NCBI GenBank assembly: GCA_021383565.1
Contig: CP079699.1
Location: forward strand, 310,001-374,000
Reading direction: 5' to 3'
Source: Levilactobacillus brevis
GTDB lineage: Bacteria; Bacillota; Bacilli; Lactobacillales; Lactobacillaceae
Length of the DNA: 64,000 nucleotides
Part shown: one piece after another, positions 52,330 through 61,163 of the stretch
How positions within the stretch are numbered: the stretch's first letter is position 1
Layout of the letters: the number at the start of each line of letters is the position of its first letter
Program-made: the position numbers and the translations under genes
Notes under the pieces: generated by a model
What the model was told of the DNA's origin: nothing
The model's input: the letters and a program-made list of their open reading frames with translations, nothing else
Databases searched by the model: none

Positions 52330-53077
52330 TTACCAGTACCCCGCGCAAACGGCTGGTGTCACGGCACTGACGGGCAACTTTCCGGCTGGTCGGGTAACGA
52401 CGATCATCGGGCCCAACGGTGCGGGCAAGTCCACGGTGCTCAAGCTGCTGTCGCGACAACTGACGGCACAGCGGGGCACCATCTTGCTGGACCAGCAACC
52501 GTTAACGCAATATGCGTCCAAACAACTGGCGCAACGGATTGCAGTGGTCAGTCAACGGCACGAACTGTATGATGACATGACGGTTGCCGCGGTGGTTAAG
52601 ATGGGGCGATTGCCGTATCATGGGTTGTTGGCCACGGTGCTGGACGATGAGGTGGCAACGTATTTGGCCCAGACCCAGCTGACGGATTTAGCCGCCGAAC
52701 ACCTGCAGAATTTATCCGGTGGGCAGCAGCAACGCGTGTGGTTAGCCATGGCCTTGGCGCAGGAGCCCCAAGTCCTGTTGCTCGATGAACCGACGACGTA
52801 TTTAGACGTACACTATCAACAGGCGTTGATGGTCCAACTACGCCAATTGGCGGCGACCGGGCTGACCGTGATTCAGGTGCTCCATGACATCAATCAGGCC
52901 TTTGCGGTCAGTGATTGGCTGTGGCTCCTACAGGCCGGACGACTGGTGGCTACGGGGACGCCCGCGCAGCTGCGTGACGCAGATCTGTTGGCGCGGACAT
53001 TTCAGACGCCGATTGAGATTGTGGATGTGCCGCGGTTGGGACCGTATATTGTGCAGGTGCCGGAAGCGGCCGAGTGA
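52310..53077 (+). CDS. ABC transporter ATPase of the NEAT locus
   Basis: This 255-residue ATPase has Walker A GPNGAGKST, signature LSGGQQQRVWLAMA, Walker B VLLLDEPTTYLD and the switch His in LHDINQAF. It is of the FepC/FhuC type that energises FecCD permeases. The frame is open from 52262, but the ATG at 52310, after GGGGGCGAGG, is the start. It is the last gene of the operon. In S. aureus IsdEF has no dedicated ATPase in its operon (FhuC is used), whereas here the transporter is complete, as in Listeria hupDGC. Confidence 0.93.
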   Translation: MELQQVSYQYPAQTAGVTALTGNFPAGRVTTIIGPNGAGKSTVLKLLSRQLTAQRGTILLDQQPLTQYASKQLAQRIAVVSQRHELYDDMTVAAVVKMGRLPYHGLLATVLDDEVATYLAQTQLTDLAAEHLQNLSGGQQQRVWLAMALAQEPQVLLLDEPTTYLDVHYQQALMVQLRQLAATGLTVIQVLHDINQAFAVSDWLWLLQAGRLVATGTPAQLRDADLLARTFQTPIEIVDVPRLGPYIVQVPEAAE

Positions 53078-53195
53078 GCGCAAAAAATAGCCGCTACTTA
53101 TACCAATGTAAAAATGGCTGATTTTGTTGCACGTTTCAGCCGGTCTTAAGTAAATGTTAGAGATTGACCGTCTGAAGATTAGGGACAATACAAAT

Positions 53196-53235
53196 AGCCC
53201 GTAAAACCGAGGAAGTGGTTTTACGGGCTATTTTA
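53196..53235. terminator. Terminator of the NEAT-transporter operon
   Basis: AGCCCGTAAAACC (53196-53208) and GGTTTTACGGGCT (53217-53229) form a perfect 13-bp stem, followed by ATTTT. It could act in both directions. Confidence 0.85.
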
Positions 53236-53291
53236 GTGTGTGGGCTTGGAGGCTTTCGAGGCATACGACCCAATTTTCTCTAGCTGAAACA

Positions 53292-53400
53292 TGCGGAACC
53301 AGACAACTCCCTGCGCTTAACCCCAATAAGCTAAAAATCCAAACCCGGGATTTTCACCTTATTGACGTTGATGCTCAGGATCTAAGCGCCTGATTCCGCA
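53292..53400 (-). repeat. Repeat family 2, long hairpin copy
   Basis: TGCGGAACCAG pairs with CTGATTCCGCA at the base, GCGCTTA with TAAGCGC, and CAATAAGCTAAAAATCC with GGATTTTCACCTTATTG inside, making a ~109-base imperfect hairpin with tip CCCGGG. On the minus strand TTATTGGGGTTAAGCGCAGG matches unit 2 at 44570 and CTGAGCAT...AATAAGG matches unit 1 at 44397. Confidence 0.75.
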
Positions 53401-53410
53401 CTCTTTTTCC

Positions 53411-54346
53411 TTACTCTACCTCATTCTTAATCTCGTTGATTCGTTTAAACAAAATCCCATCCCGCAACCCTGCGTTGGAGAAGGTGATCTGTTGTGAATC
53501 CAATAGCCGCATCAGCAGTGTGACCGGGATTAGACCGCCAATGATGATGTCGGCCCGGTCCTTGGATAAGCCGGGGACCTTCTTACGGCCGGCGAGATCC
53601 AAGCCTAACAGTTGAATCAGCGTGGCGTAGACGTCTTCAGCCGAAAGCTTGTAGCCGTGGACATCCTCGAAGTTGAGGAAGTTCTTTTTACGCCGGTTAA
53701 TCTTGGCCAGCGTCCGGTTGGCGCCGCCCAAGCCGATAATCGGTAGGTTCGTCGCCTCGCGCAGCCACCACACGTCGTTAAAGACGTTGTTGACGAAGGT
53801 CATCGCGGCGAACAGGGAATCCGCCTTGACCACGTCACTTTCCAGATAGCTCTGTGACAGGGTCACCGAGCCCAATGGAATCGAGACGACTTGTTTCATT
53901 TGCCGGTTCTGAACCAGAATCAGTTCGGATGAGGCGCCGCCGGTATCGACCAGCAGGCCGTTTACGACGGGTAAGGTGTTAATTACCCCGAGATAGTCAT
54001 AGCGCGCCTCCGTGGCACCAGAGATGACGTTGAAGGACAGGCCAATCTTATCCTTGACTTGTTTCAAAAATTGCTTTTGGTTGCTAGCCTGACGGACGGC
54101 CGCCGTAGCGACGGCTTGAATGTCAGGTTTATCCAGTTGACTATAAATCTTTTTAAATTCACCGAGTGCGGTGAGGGTTCGAGCGATCGATTCCGGTTGG
54201 AGAACTTGTTCTTCACCCATGTTTTCCGATAGCCGGACGTAGCGTTTTACTTGTTCGATGGTCTTGTGGTTGCCAGCACCATCGATTTCACTGATGGTCA
54301 TACGCACTGAGTTTGAACCTAAGTCGATAACGACTAAGTTTTCCAT
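53411..54346 (-). CDS. ppx: Exopolyphosphatase, Ppx/GppA family
   Basis: This 311-residue protein has the intact ASKHA phosphate loops VIDLGSNSVRM (residues 5-15) and VDTGGASSELI (about 137-147), and matches the short, two-domain Ppx type. It removes terminal phosphate from polyphosphate (or from pppGpp in related enzymes). It overlaps the ppk stop by one base and is the last gene of a minus-strand operon of three. The full-length catalytic loops contrast with the degenerate paralogue at the start of the same operon. Confidence 0.94.
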   Translation of the reverse strand: MENLVVIDLGSNSVRMTISEIDGAGNHKTIEQVKRYVRLSENMGEEQVLQPESIARTLTALGEFKKIYSQLDKPDIQAVATAAVRQASNQKQFLKQVKDKIGLSFNVISGATEARYDYLGVINTLPVVNGLLVDTGGASSELILVQNRQMKQVVSIPLGSVTLSQSYLESDVVKADSLFAAMTFVNNVFNDVWWLREATNLPIIGLGGANRTLAKINRRKKNFLNFEDVHGYKLSAEDVYATLIQLLGLDLAGRKKVPGLSKDRADIIIGGLIPVTLLMRLLDSQQITFSNAGLRDGILFKRINEIKNEVE

Positions 54347-56511
54347 TACTGAGGACTCCGATCAATGGGGGATTTTGGTTGATTCTTAGGACTAAGCATT
54401 GGTTTGAATTGTCGTGGTGCGTTGGCCGCCTTCAAGTGGTCCTCGTCGCCACGATGGCTTTTGTTCAAGGCCTCTTGCATGAAGACGGATTGAGCGTTCA
54501 ACGGATCCAAGCCGCGTCGATCGACCCGAGTAAAGGTCCGATCGGCGAGAAGCACCCGTGTCTTGACGTTATCATGCCAGAGCGTGGCGAAAATGTCAAA
54601 GACCCGTTGCCGCAAGTTTGCCTGCAGAATTGGGAAGAGCAGTTCCACCCGTCGATTCAGATTCCGCGTCATGAGGTCGGCGCTGGATAGGTAGATCAGG
54701 GGGTCGCCGTTGTTGGCGAAGCCGTAGATCCGACTGTGTTCCAGGTAACGGCCCACGATGGAGTGTACTTCGATATTTTCACTAATCTCGGGGATGCCCA
54801 CGTTGAGGCAGCAGATACCCCGGACCAACAACTTGATGTGCACGCCGGCATGGGAGGCCTCATAGAGCTTGGCGATCATGTCGGAATCGGACAGGGAGTT
54901 CATCTTCATCTCGATCCACGCCGGTTGACCGGCCTTGGCGTTGGTGATTTCCTGGTCAATCTTGCTGACGATGAATTCGCGAATACCGTCCGGTGACATG
55001 TGTAGTTGATGGAAGTAGGGTGGTTCCGAGTAGCCTGACAACATGTTAAAGATGTTGGAGGCGTCAATCCCCATGTCCGTGTTGGTGGTCATTAAGCCCA
55101 GGTCGGTGTAGAAGTGGGCCGTGACGTCGTTGTAGTTCCCGGTTCCCATGTGCATGTAACGCCGAATGCCGTCGGGTTCCCGCCGGACAATCAGGGTCAA
55201 CTTACAGTGGGTCTTCAGGCCAATCAGTCCATAGATAACGTGACAGCCCATCTTTTCTAGCTGTTGGGCCCAGTGCACGTTGTTTTCCTCATCGAACCGC
55301 GCCTTGACTTCTACCAGTACCGTGACCTGCTTACCGTTTTGGGCAGCGGAGCCAAGGTACTTGATGATTGGTGAGTTCGCGGAGACCCGGTACAACGTCA
55401 TCTTGATGGCCAACACTTCATCGTCGTAGGCCGCTTGCCGGATGAGTTCGGTGACGGCCGAGAAGGAGTCGAACGGGTGATGAACCAGAACGTCATTGTG
55501 CCGAATCGTCTTGAAAATGTCGTCGTCAGCCGTAACGCCCGGCGTTTGTGCCGGTGTAAATGGCGGATAGAGTTGGTCGTCGTGATTGCTGATTTGCTTG
55601 GTCCATTTGCTCAGGAAGGTCAGGTCGATGGGGCCACCAATACTGTAAACGGCGTAGTCGGCAATCTTGATCGAGTGTGCCAGACGCTTCTCCAGTGAAT
55701 CGGAAATGCCGGCTTCGACTTCCATCCGGACGGCCCCCCCGTGTTCTCGGCGTTTCAGTTGTTGTTCCACTTCCTTCAACAGGTCGGAGGTGTCCTCTTC
55801 GGCCACGTCCAAGTCCATGTCCCGGATGACCCGGTAGTTCGCGGCTTCCTTGACTTCGTAACCGATGAACAGGTTACCGATGAAGGCCTTGATGATGTCT
55901 TCCAACAGGATAAAGTCATTCTCGGCCCCCGGTAACCGTACCGTCCGCGGGAAGATGTCCGGCACTTGCACGGTGGCAAAACGTTTGTCCTTCTTATTGC
56001 CGTCCTTGAAGAGCCGCAGGGCGATGTTCAGGGTGTTATTCCCGATAAATGGAAATGGCCGTGAGCTGTCAACCGCCATGGGCGTCAGGGCCGGTGAAAT
56101 TTCGTCATTGAAATACTTCTGAATGAACCGGAATTGTTGTGAAGACAGCTCCTTAACTAACTTGAGGTGAACGTTCAGATTGGCTAACAGGGGAATCAAC
56201 ATACGATTTAAAGTGGAATACTGCTTGACCACCTGATCGTGTGCCTTGGCGTTAACCGCCAGGAGTTGATCCTCGGCCGTCATACCCGAAGCGTCGGGCT
56301 TAGGATAGTTGACGGCAGCCAGCTTGGATAGCGAGGCCACCCGCACCATGAAGAACTCGTCCACGTTACTTTGAGTGATGCCGAGGAACCGCACGCGCTC
56401 TAACAAAGGATTGGCCTTATCGCGGGCCTCTTCCAGGACGCGGTCGTTGAAGTCTAACCAGCTTAATTCCCGGTTGGTATAGTACTTAGGGTTCTTATAA
56501 TCCACTGTCAT
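54346..56511 (-). CDS. ppk: Polyphosphate kinase
   Basis: This 721-residue PPK1 makes polyphosphate from ATP. It begins with YYTNRELSWLDFNDRVLEEA, has the ITQSNVDEFFMVR region, and the catalytic-domain features KARFDEENNVHWA, RRYMHMGTGNYND (the autophosphorylated His lies in this region) and SADLMTRNLNRRVELLFPI. GGAGG lies upstream. It overlaps the degenerate ppx by 4 bases and the true ppx by 1 base, so the three genes are tightly coupled. Polyphosphate is a known reserve and stress protectant in lactobacilli. Confidence 0.97.
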   Translation of the reverse strand: MTVDYKNPKYYTNRELSWLDFNDRVLEEARDKANPLLERVRFLGITQSNVDEFFMVRVASLSKLAAVNYPKPDASGMTAEDQLLAVNAKAHDQVVKQYSTLNRMLIPLLANLNVHLKLVKELSSQQFRFIQKYFNDEISPALTPMAVDSSRPFPFIGNNTLNIALRLFKDGNKKDKRFATVQVPDIFPRTVRLPGAENDFILLEDIIKAFIGNLFIGYEVKEAANYRVIRDMDLDVAEEDTSDLLKEVEQQLKRREHGGAVRMEVEAGISDSLEKRLAHSIKIADYAVYSIGGPIDLTFLSKWTKQISNHDDQLYPPFTPAQTPGVTADDDIFKTIRHNDVLVHHPFDSFSAVTELIRQAAYDDEVLAIKMTLYRVSANSPIIKYLGSAAQNGKQVTVLVEVKARFDEENNVHWAQQLEKMGCHVIYGLIGLKTHCKLTLIVRREPDGIRRYMHMGTGNYNDVTAHFYTDLGLMTTNTDMGIDASNIFNMLSGYSEPPYFHQLHMSPDGIREFIVSKIDQEITNAKAGQPAWIEMKMNSLSDSDMIAKLYEASHAGVHIKLLVRGICCLNVGIPEISENIEVHSIVGRYLEHSRIYGFANNGDPLIYLSSADLMTRNLNRRVELLFPILQANLRQRVFDIFATLWHDNVKTRVLLADRTFTRVDRRGLDPLNAQSVFMQEALNKSHRGDEDHLKAANAPRQFKPMLSPKNQPKSPIDRSPQ

Positions 56512-58046
56512 TTGTGTAACCTCCTTTGTTTAAACACGGGTTGCAGGCCGAAGACGTCCGTGAAGAACTGAGCCTTGTAGTTAAATGCCCAACGAATCAA
56601 CGATAAGTCGTCATCGCTAAAGGCGGTGATGATGACCTTGTTGGTGCGGACGGAAACGGAAATCCGTTGAATCGTCTGCTGGTGAGCGTCATCGAGGGCG
56701 TCGGCGAGACGGAGAATGGCGGCTAACTTGGCGACCGTCAACCGTTTCTCGGCCGTTAGTTGCTGGAAATGCGTGATGTCCTCGGCCGGCGTGCGGGTAC
56801 TGTGGTAGCGCGACACGGCCGCAATGATTTGCGTTTCTTCGGCGGACAACCCCAGCATCTCGGATTGTTTCAGCACGTAGTCCGAATGGAGATAGTGTTC
56901 ATGCGTATCAATGAAGCCACCGATGTCGTGGACGATCGCGGCGATCTGAAGTAATAAGCGGTCGCGCGGCGTCAAACGGTGGAGCGTCTTCAGCTGATCA
57001 AATAGGTGGAGCGCAAAGTGCCGGACCAGTTCCATGTGATGTGGCTCGACGCGAAACCGGCGAGCCAAGTCATCGGCAGAGGCCAGAATCTGGTTTTCAA
57101 AGTGATACTTGTGGTTACCGGCCGCAATCTCTTCGTTGGTGGTTAACCCGTCCAAGACGTTGAGGTTGACCAGATAGAGCTTGTCGGCGTGAACCACGGT
57201 GAGCAGTTTCTGAATCAAGAGCACTTCGGGCAACACCAGCTCAACGTTTTCTTCCGTCAAATGCAGCCGTTCCATGAGGTACTGGTCGGACGCGCCAATG
57301 ACTTCCCGGCTGAACTCGTTGAATTGCTTCAACGGTAATGTGTAACTCACTGCATCCTTAGGAATGAAGTAATTGTTAAGTGGTGCGGCGCCAATCAGAA
57401 TCACCTGGTTACTGGTCGTTTGGAGTTGTTCAGGCAGGAAACGGTAGAAGTCATCGACCTTACTGTTAATGTAGTCGTCCAGTACGTCGACTGGATTCGG
57501 GGCCGTGGCCCGCAGACTCTGTAACACTTCCTTAATCCGTACGGGCCCCAGCTTCATGTTGTGTGACGCCACCAGATTATCGTGGGCGAAGAACGAGAGC
57601 GTGGCACTCCCCGAGTTCAGGCCGATAATGGCCGCGTGTTTTTTTACGAGCCGGTGGTAGTCGGCAAACTTCAAGGCGATGGCTTCGTTACGGACGAAGG
57701 ACTCTTCCCCCAAGGAGAGCCATTTGATGCTCAGACCGGTACGCACGAAGATTTGGTCACGAATGAACTCCGCGTTGGGTGCCGTGGACAAGGCCTGTGA
57801 CCCCCAGACTTGGTAGTTCGTCACGCCATAATCTTTGATTACTTGCAGAAATCCACGCAAGGCTTCGGCCGCCTCGGCGACGGTTTCAAAATCAATTTCT
57901 TCATGGTTGTAAATATTTTCCCCAATGGCGACGGTCGATTTGACCCGCTCGGTCTGAGCGCCGGTTTTTAGGTTCACGATTGATAGTTCCATACTGGAAA
58001 CATTAATGAGCATTGCGCCAAAATAATTATCAGCCATAAACGTCAT
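56508..58046 (-). CDS. Degenerate Ppx/GppA-like protein with HD domain
   Basis: This 512-residue protein has the Ppx/GppA layout (two ASKHA domains, residues about 8-305, and a C-terminal HD domain about 320-500). The phosphate loops are eroded: MLINVSSMELSIV stands where VIDIGSNSVRL is usual, and IIGLNSGSATLSF where VDIGGGSTEL is usual. The HD motifs look intact (VHDIGGFIDTHEHYLHSDYV; the later LADALDDAHQQ). It is therefore probably not an exopolyphosphatase but may hydrolyse nucleotides through the HD site or regulate PPK. It is the first gene of the operon. An ATG at 58037 is an alternative start. Confidence 0.85.
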   Translation of the reverse strand: MTFMADNYFGAMLINVSSMELSIVNLKTGAQTERVKSTVAIGENIYNHEEIDFETVAEAAEALRGFLQVIKDYGVTNYQVWGSQALSTAPNAEFIRDQIFVRTGLSIKWLSLGEESFVRNEAIALKFADYHRLVKKHAAIIGLNSGSATLSFFAHDNLVASHNMKLGPVRIKEVLQSLRATAPNPVDVLDDYINSKVDDFYRFLPEQLQTTSNQVILIGAAPLNNYFIPKDAVSYTLPLKQFNEFSREVIGASDQYLMERLHLTEENVELVLPEVLLIQKLLTVVHADKLYLVNLNVLDGLTTNEEIAAGNHKYHFENQILASADDLARRFRVEPHHMELVRHFALHLFDQLKTLHRLTPRDRLLLQIAAIVHDIGGFIDTHEHYLHSDYVLKQSEMLGLSAEETQIIAAVSRYHSTRTPAEDITHFQQLTAEKRLTVAKLAAILRLADALDDAHQQTIQRISVSVRTNKVIITAFSDDDLSLIRWAFNYKAQFFTDVFGLQPVFKQRRLHK

Positions 58047-58050
58047 CTAC

Positions 58051-58092
58051 TTTCTATAAAATATTTCGTTAGCGGTGCAATCAAACAATTGG
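58051..58092 (-). promoter_or_regulatory. Probable promoter of the polyphosphate operon
   Basis: On the minus strand TTGATT, a 17-base spacer and TTTTAT lie just before the first gene; TTGTTT/AATATT, shifted a few bases, is equally possible. Confidence 0.4.
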
Positions 58093-58145
58093 TATTGCGA
58101 GGGACTAGTGGCTGATAATCAACCAATTACTGGTTAAAATCCACG

Positions 58146-58967
58146 TCATTCCGTAAAGACCTGGTTGTCCATGATGACTTTGTCCAAATGCTTTTCGGTA
58201 CGTTGATTCTTCGGGGGCAGGGTCATGTAGTCCCCGTACATCCCCGTCAGAATGCTAGCATACATTCTAGGCACCTGAACCGTCAGATGCTCGAACGGCA
58301 TCGGCGTTAAGTCGGAAACCTCCGCAACGGTAAAAACTTCTTTGTTATAGGCGTATTGCGACGCGAGATTCTTGACCTGCAGCAAGCTGGTATCCGCCTG
58401 ATAGGTAGTCATCAACGCTTGTCGCTCGGCCTTTAATGCCTTGACATCGCCTAGTTGTTCGGCGGACAAGGGACTCTGTAATTTCCGCAGTGGATTGTCG
58501 ACCAAGTGATAGCGGAGTTGGAAGAGAATCCGCGTGTTGAGCAATTGAAACTTAGTCATCTGTTCACGCTGGAGACTGGTATCCAACGGAATGCGGTCGA
58601 GGGGAAAGATATCAATGAAGATACCCTTCCGTGCGGCATTCACGTTGTTTTTCTCTTCAATGTAAGTATTCCGGTCGAGTAGCTTGGCGTAGCTCAGACC
58701 ATAATTTTCATCGCTAGCCGGTGTCTGCAGGAAGTAGTGGGTGTTGGCCAGGTAGGCGGGGGCTGCCGCTAATAAGCGATCATAGTCCGCACGCAACAGG
58801 CCAACGTCCACGTCGTCATCCCAGGGAATAAATCCTTGATGACGAATCGTACCTAGAAGGGAGCCCCCCATCATCAAGTAGGGCAGATGAAGATCGGTAC
58901 ATAGGGTGATGAACTGTTCAAGATTGCCCAGTTCCACCTGGTGAATACGGTCGATTAAACGCGTCAT
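58146..58967 (-). CDS. LicD-family phosphotransferase
   Basis: This 273-residue protein has the LicD signature LMMGGSLLGTIRHQGFIPWDDDVDVG split over residues about 31-56, with the DDDVD metal site, and GIFIDIFPLDRIP. LicD enzymes transfer phosphocholine or related phospho-groups onto teichoic acids or capsule sugars. No choline uptake or activation genes are near, so the donor is unknown. The frame is open from 59018, but the ATG at 58967 after GGAAAGGAA gives the usual start MTRLIDRIHQVEL. Confidence 0.9.
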   Translation of the reverse strand: MTRLIDRIHQVELGNLEQFITLCTDLHLPYLMMGGSLLGTIRHQGFIPWDDDVDVGLLRADYDRLLAAAPAYLANTHYFLQTPASDENYGLSYAKLLDRNTYIEEKNNVNAARKGIFIDIFPLDRIPLDTSLQREQMTKFQLLNTRILFQLRYHLVDNPLRKLQSPLSAEQLGDVKALKAERQALMTTYQADTSLLQVKNLASQYAYNKEVFTVAEVSDLTPMPFEHLTVQVPRMYASILTGMYGDYMTLPPKNQRTEKHLDKVIMDNQVFTE

Positions 58968-59066
58968 AGAAGGTTCCTTTCCAATCATAAATTTTGAGCT
59001 AAAGGGTGACACAATCACGCCAATCGGTACCGGTGTCGGCTGCTTGTGTCGTCACGGGACCGACGA

Positions 59067-59636
59067 TTAGGTTAAGTCATAGTGACTGGTGTGGACGACC
59101 TGTCCGTGTGTATCCTTGAACGTGACCGTCACCGGATCGGTATTCTTGGGTTCAAAGGTGGCCAGACCATTTACCGACTTCCCAGCCTTCACGGGCATGA
59201 CGGTGTGGTTTAACAGGTTGTTGTCCTTGGTCTGACTAGTGGTGAAGGCCAGGTTACCCGTAGTCAGCGACTTGCCATTTTGCGTGGCGCTGACGGCACT
59301 TTCCCACAGGTCGCTTGGTACAATGGACTTACTTTGCTGGTTAGTTACGGTATAATAGATAACGAATAAATTGCGGTTCGCGGTCGCACTCCCCGTGACC
59401 TCGGTGCCAGTGAGTTTGTAAGTCACGTGGTCAATCGTGAACTGCTGATTGGCAAACGTGGCCGTCTTAGCTTGAGACAAGCTGCTACTCGACTGGCTCG
59501 AACGGCTAACCTTTTTGGTGGCCTGCGACGCATGATGGCTACTGCTAGCCGGTTGGGCCTTCTGGTTCGAAGCACCACAGCCGGTTAGCAACAACAGCAG
59601 GCCTAAAACGGTTCCAATTTTTAGTGATTGATGCAT
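59067..59636 (-). CDS. DUF5067-type lipoprotein
   Basis: This 189-residue protein has a lipoprotein signal with lipobox LLTGC (Cys20), a Ser/Gln-rich linker, and a beta-sandwich domain (about 60-189) with NLFVIYYTVTNQQSK and DLWESAVSATQNGKSL, as in DUF5067/DUF4352-like proteins of lactobacilli. The function is unknown; such domains may sense or bind at the membrane surface. It is separated from licD by 100 bases and may be co-transcribed with it. Confidence 0.8.
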   Translation of the reverse strand: MHQSLKIGTVLGLLLLLTGCGASNQKAQPASSSHHASQATKKVSRSSQSSSSLSQAKTATFANQQFTIDHVTYKLTGTEVTGSATANRNLFVIYYTVTNQQSKSIVPSDLWESAVSATQNGKSLTTGNLAFTTSQTKDNNLLNHTVMPVKAGKSVNGLATFEPKNTDPVTVTFKDTHGQVVHTSHYDLT

Positions 59637-59777
59637 AGTTTCCCCTCCAAATGCTACCCTTTTATTTTAGCATAGGTTGGTCCAGACCACCTGCTAATTT
59701 GAATGAAAAAAACTGGTATTTGCTGGGCTTAAATGCTAATATAAAAATCGTATTTTGAGAAATGTAGGTGGGTAATT

Positions 59778-60221
59778 ATGGCTGAACAGGAGCAGTCTTT
59801 ATTGGACGCTTTTATTGACGTCTACATGAGTTCACTCAAGTATTTGGATGAATTTGTTTCGGAACCAGCAAGAGCGTTTCATCTGTCGTTCGAACAATAT
59901 CTGATCTTAAGAGAGATTACGCGCAATCAGAACGTGACGTTGATGGATATTGCCAGTAAACGGCAGGTCACGCGCAGTGCGATTTCGCGGCAGATTAAGG
60001 TGTTATTGAAGCAAGGCTACTTGCGGCAACAACCGGATGAAAATGACCGGCGGCGGTTGTACTTAATCGCAACCGATGCGGGGACTCACGCGGAACGGGT
60101 GATTCGCCAACGCATCAACCAACGCTTTCAAGGGTGGGTTGATGTCTATGGCAATGACCGGGCCCACGAAATTTTGAAATTCATTCAAGACTTTAGTCAG
60201 GTTACCCGCATGAAGAAGTAG
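59778..60221 (+). CDS. MarR-family transcriptional regulator
   Basis: This 147-residue protein has the winged helix-turn-helix of MarR: LSFEQYLILREITRNQNVTLMDI in the second helix region, SKRQVTRSAISRQIKVLLKQGYL as the recognition helix and DENDRRRLYLIATDAG as the wing. It is close in outline to YvnA/YusO-type regulators that answer to lipids or phenolics, but the ligand is unknown. The likely targets are neighbours: the 58-aa protein downstream or the divergent lipoprotein. Confidence 0.9.
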   Translation: MAEQEQSLLDAFIDVYMSSLKYLDEFVSEPARAFHLSFEQYLILREITRNQNVTLMDIASKRQVTRSAISRQIKVLLKQGYLRQQPDENDRRRLYLIATDAGTHAERVIRQRINQRFQGWVDVYGNDRAHEILKFIQDFSQVTRMKK

Positions 60222-60281
60222 TGCAATGGCTACTGAGAGCCCCTGCCTTTCGTTGTGGGGGATAAAAGGAGATTGAAGTCA

Positions 60282-60458
60282 ATGAGCAAAAAGCGCATGA
60301 GTGACGAAGAGGCCAAGCGCTGGCGCAAGATTGTCTTCATGGATGATGACCACACTGACAAGCGGTCGCCGCGATCCACGCGATCTTACGTTTATGGTGA
60401 AGGTACCGAACACAAGACCTGGTGGCATCGACTAAAGGGACGGTTGAACCGGCGCTAA
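60282..60458 (+). CDS. Small charged protein, 58 aa
   Basis: The product begins MSKKRMSDEEAKRWRKIVF and ends HKTWWHRLKGRLNRR. It is rich in Arg, Lys and Asp, with no signal peptide or membrane helix. The ATG follows AAAGGAG, and a strong terminator follows the stop. It starts 60 bases after marR and may share its transcript. I do not recognise a family. The upstream in-frame GTG at 60255 lacks a ribosome site. Confidence 0.75.
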   Translation: MSKKRMSDEEAKRWRKIVFMDDDHTDKRSPRSTRSYVYGEGTEHKTWWHRLKGRLNRR

Positions 60459-60472
60459 TTGAATTAAAGGAA

Positions 60473-60516
60473 GGACCACACTACCGCACGTCACGTCGGG
60501 GAGTGTGGTCCTTTTG
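60473..60516. terminator. Terminator between the 58-aa gene and osmC
   Basis: AGGACCACACT pairs perfectly with AGTGTGGTCCT, followed by TTTT. Confidence 0.85.
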
Positions 60517-60519
60517 AGT

Positions 60520-60969
60520 TTAACGTGTGATTGCTGGCGCAGGCGAAAAGTCCGTCACTTGTTGGACAGTAACGTTGGCGCTACCGCCGAGAAGTTTCGC
60601 GACGGGGCAACGCCGTTCAGCCAAATCAATCATGGCAGCTGCTGTGTCGTGATCGACGCCAGGGACCTTCACTTCGGCGGTCAAATAAAATTGAAAGCCA
60701 TGGGTGTCCCGTGCCATTTCAACAATCGTGTGGACTTGCGAGGTGTGGGGAAGGCCCCGGCGTTCCTCGATGGCTTCCAGCGTGGCATTGAGACAAGTGC
60801 TCAACGCCAGGCCAATGAACTGTTCCGGATTAGCGCCGGGCTGGTCATTGAGCGGATGACTGGTTAAAACATCTAAGCCACCGGATACGTACGAGTGACT
60901 TTCCAGACCGCCATCGTTGGCGGCAACGGTTCGGTAGAGTGGTGGAAATTTTTCGCGGTTAATCGCCAC
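60520..60969 (-). CDS. OsmC/Ohr-family protein
   Basis: This 149-residue protein has the two redox cysteines of the OsmC/Ohr family, in LSTCLNATLEAI and ERRCPVAKLL, with NPEQFIGLAL before the first. Members reduce organic or fatty-acid hydroperoxides. The best start is the GTG at 60969, 8 bases after AAGG; the in-frame GTG at 60978 overlaps the ribosome site. It ends at the terminator shared with the convergent 58-aa gene. Confidence 0.9.
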   Translation of the reverse strand: MAINREKFPPLYRTVAANDGGLESHSYVSGGLDVLTSHPLNDQPGANPEQFIGLALSTCLNATLEAIEERRGLPHTSQVHTIVEMARDTHGFQFYLTAEVKVPGVDHDTAAAMIDLAERRCPVAKLLGGSANVTVQQVTDFSPAPAITR

Positions 60970-61149
60970 GAGTAGCACCTTCTTTCATGAGATTGACTAA
61001 CTTAAGATTACGCCGTTTTTAGGGAAAAGACAATTGAAATGCAGTGGTTTGGAAGGGCTTTCTAAAGAGGTAAACCACTGACCGTTAATATATTAAAATG
61101 TTCCACAAAGATAAGAACTGACGGGGCGACAACCGGTTGCACAAGAAAA

Positions 61150-61163
61150 CTATACCAATTTTA
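61150..61163 (+). promoter_or_regulatory. NagR/GntR-like operator half-site
   Basis: CTATACCAATTTTA is identical over 14 bases to the site in the glmS leader (38139-38152). No amino-sugar gene is adjacent. Confidence 0.45.

Larger units (their letters stand above)
53078..53410. other. Convergent intergenic region with two large hairpins
   Basis: It holds a GGCTGA/TCAGCC hairpin (about 53115-53140), the NEAT-operon terminator (53196-53235) and the repeat family 2 hairpin (53292-53400). No gene is supported. Confidence 0.7.
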
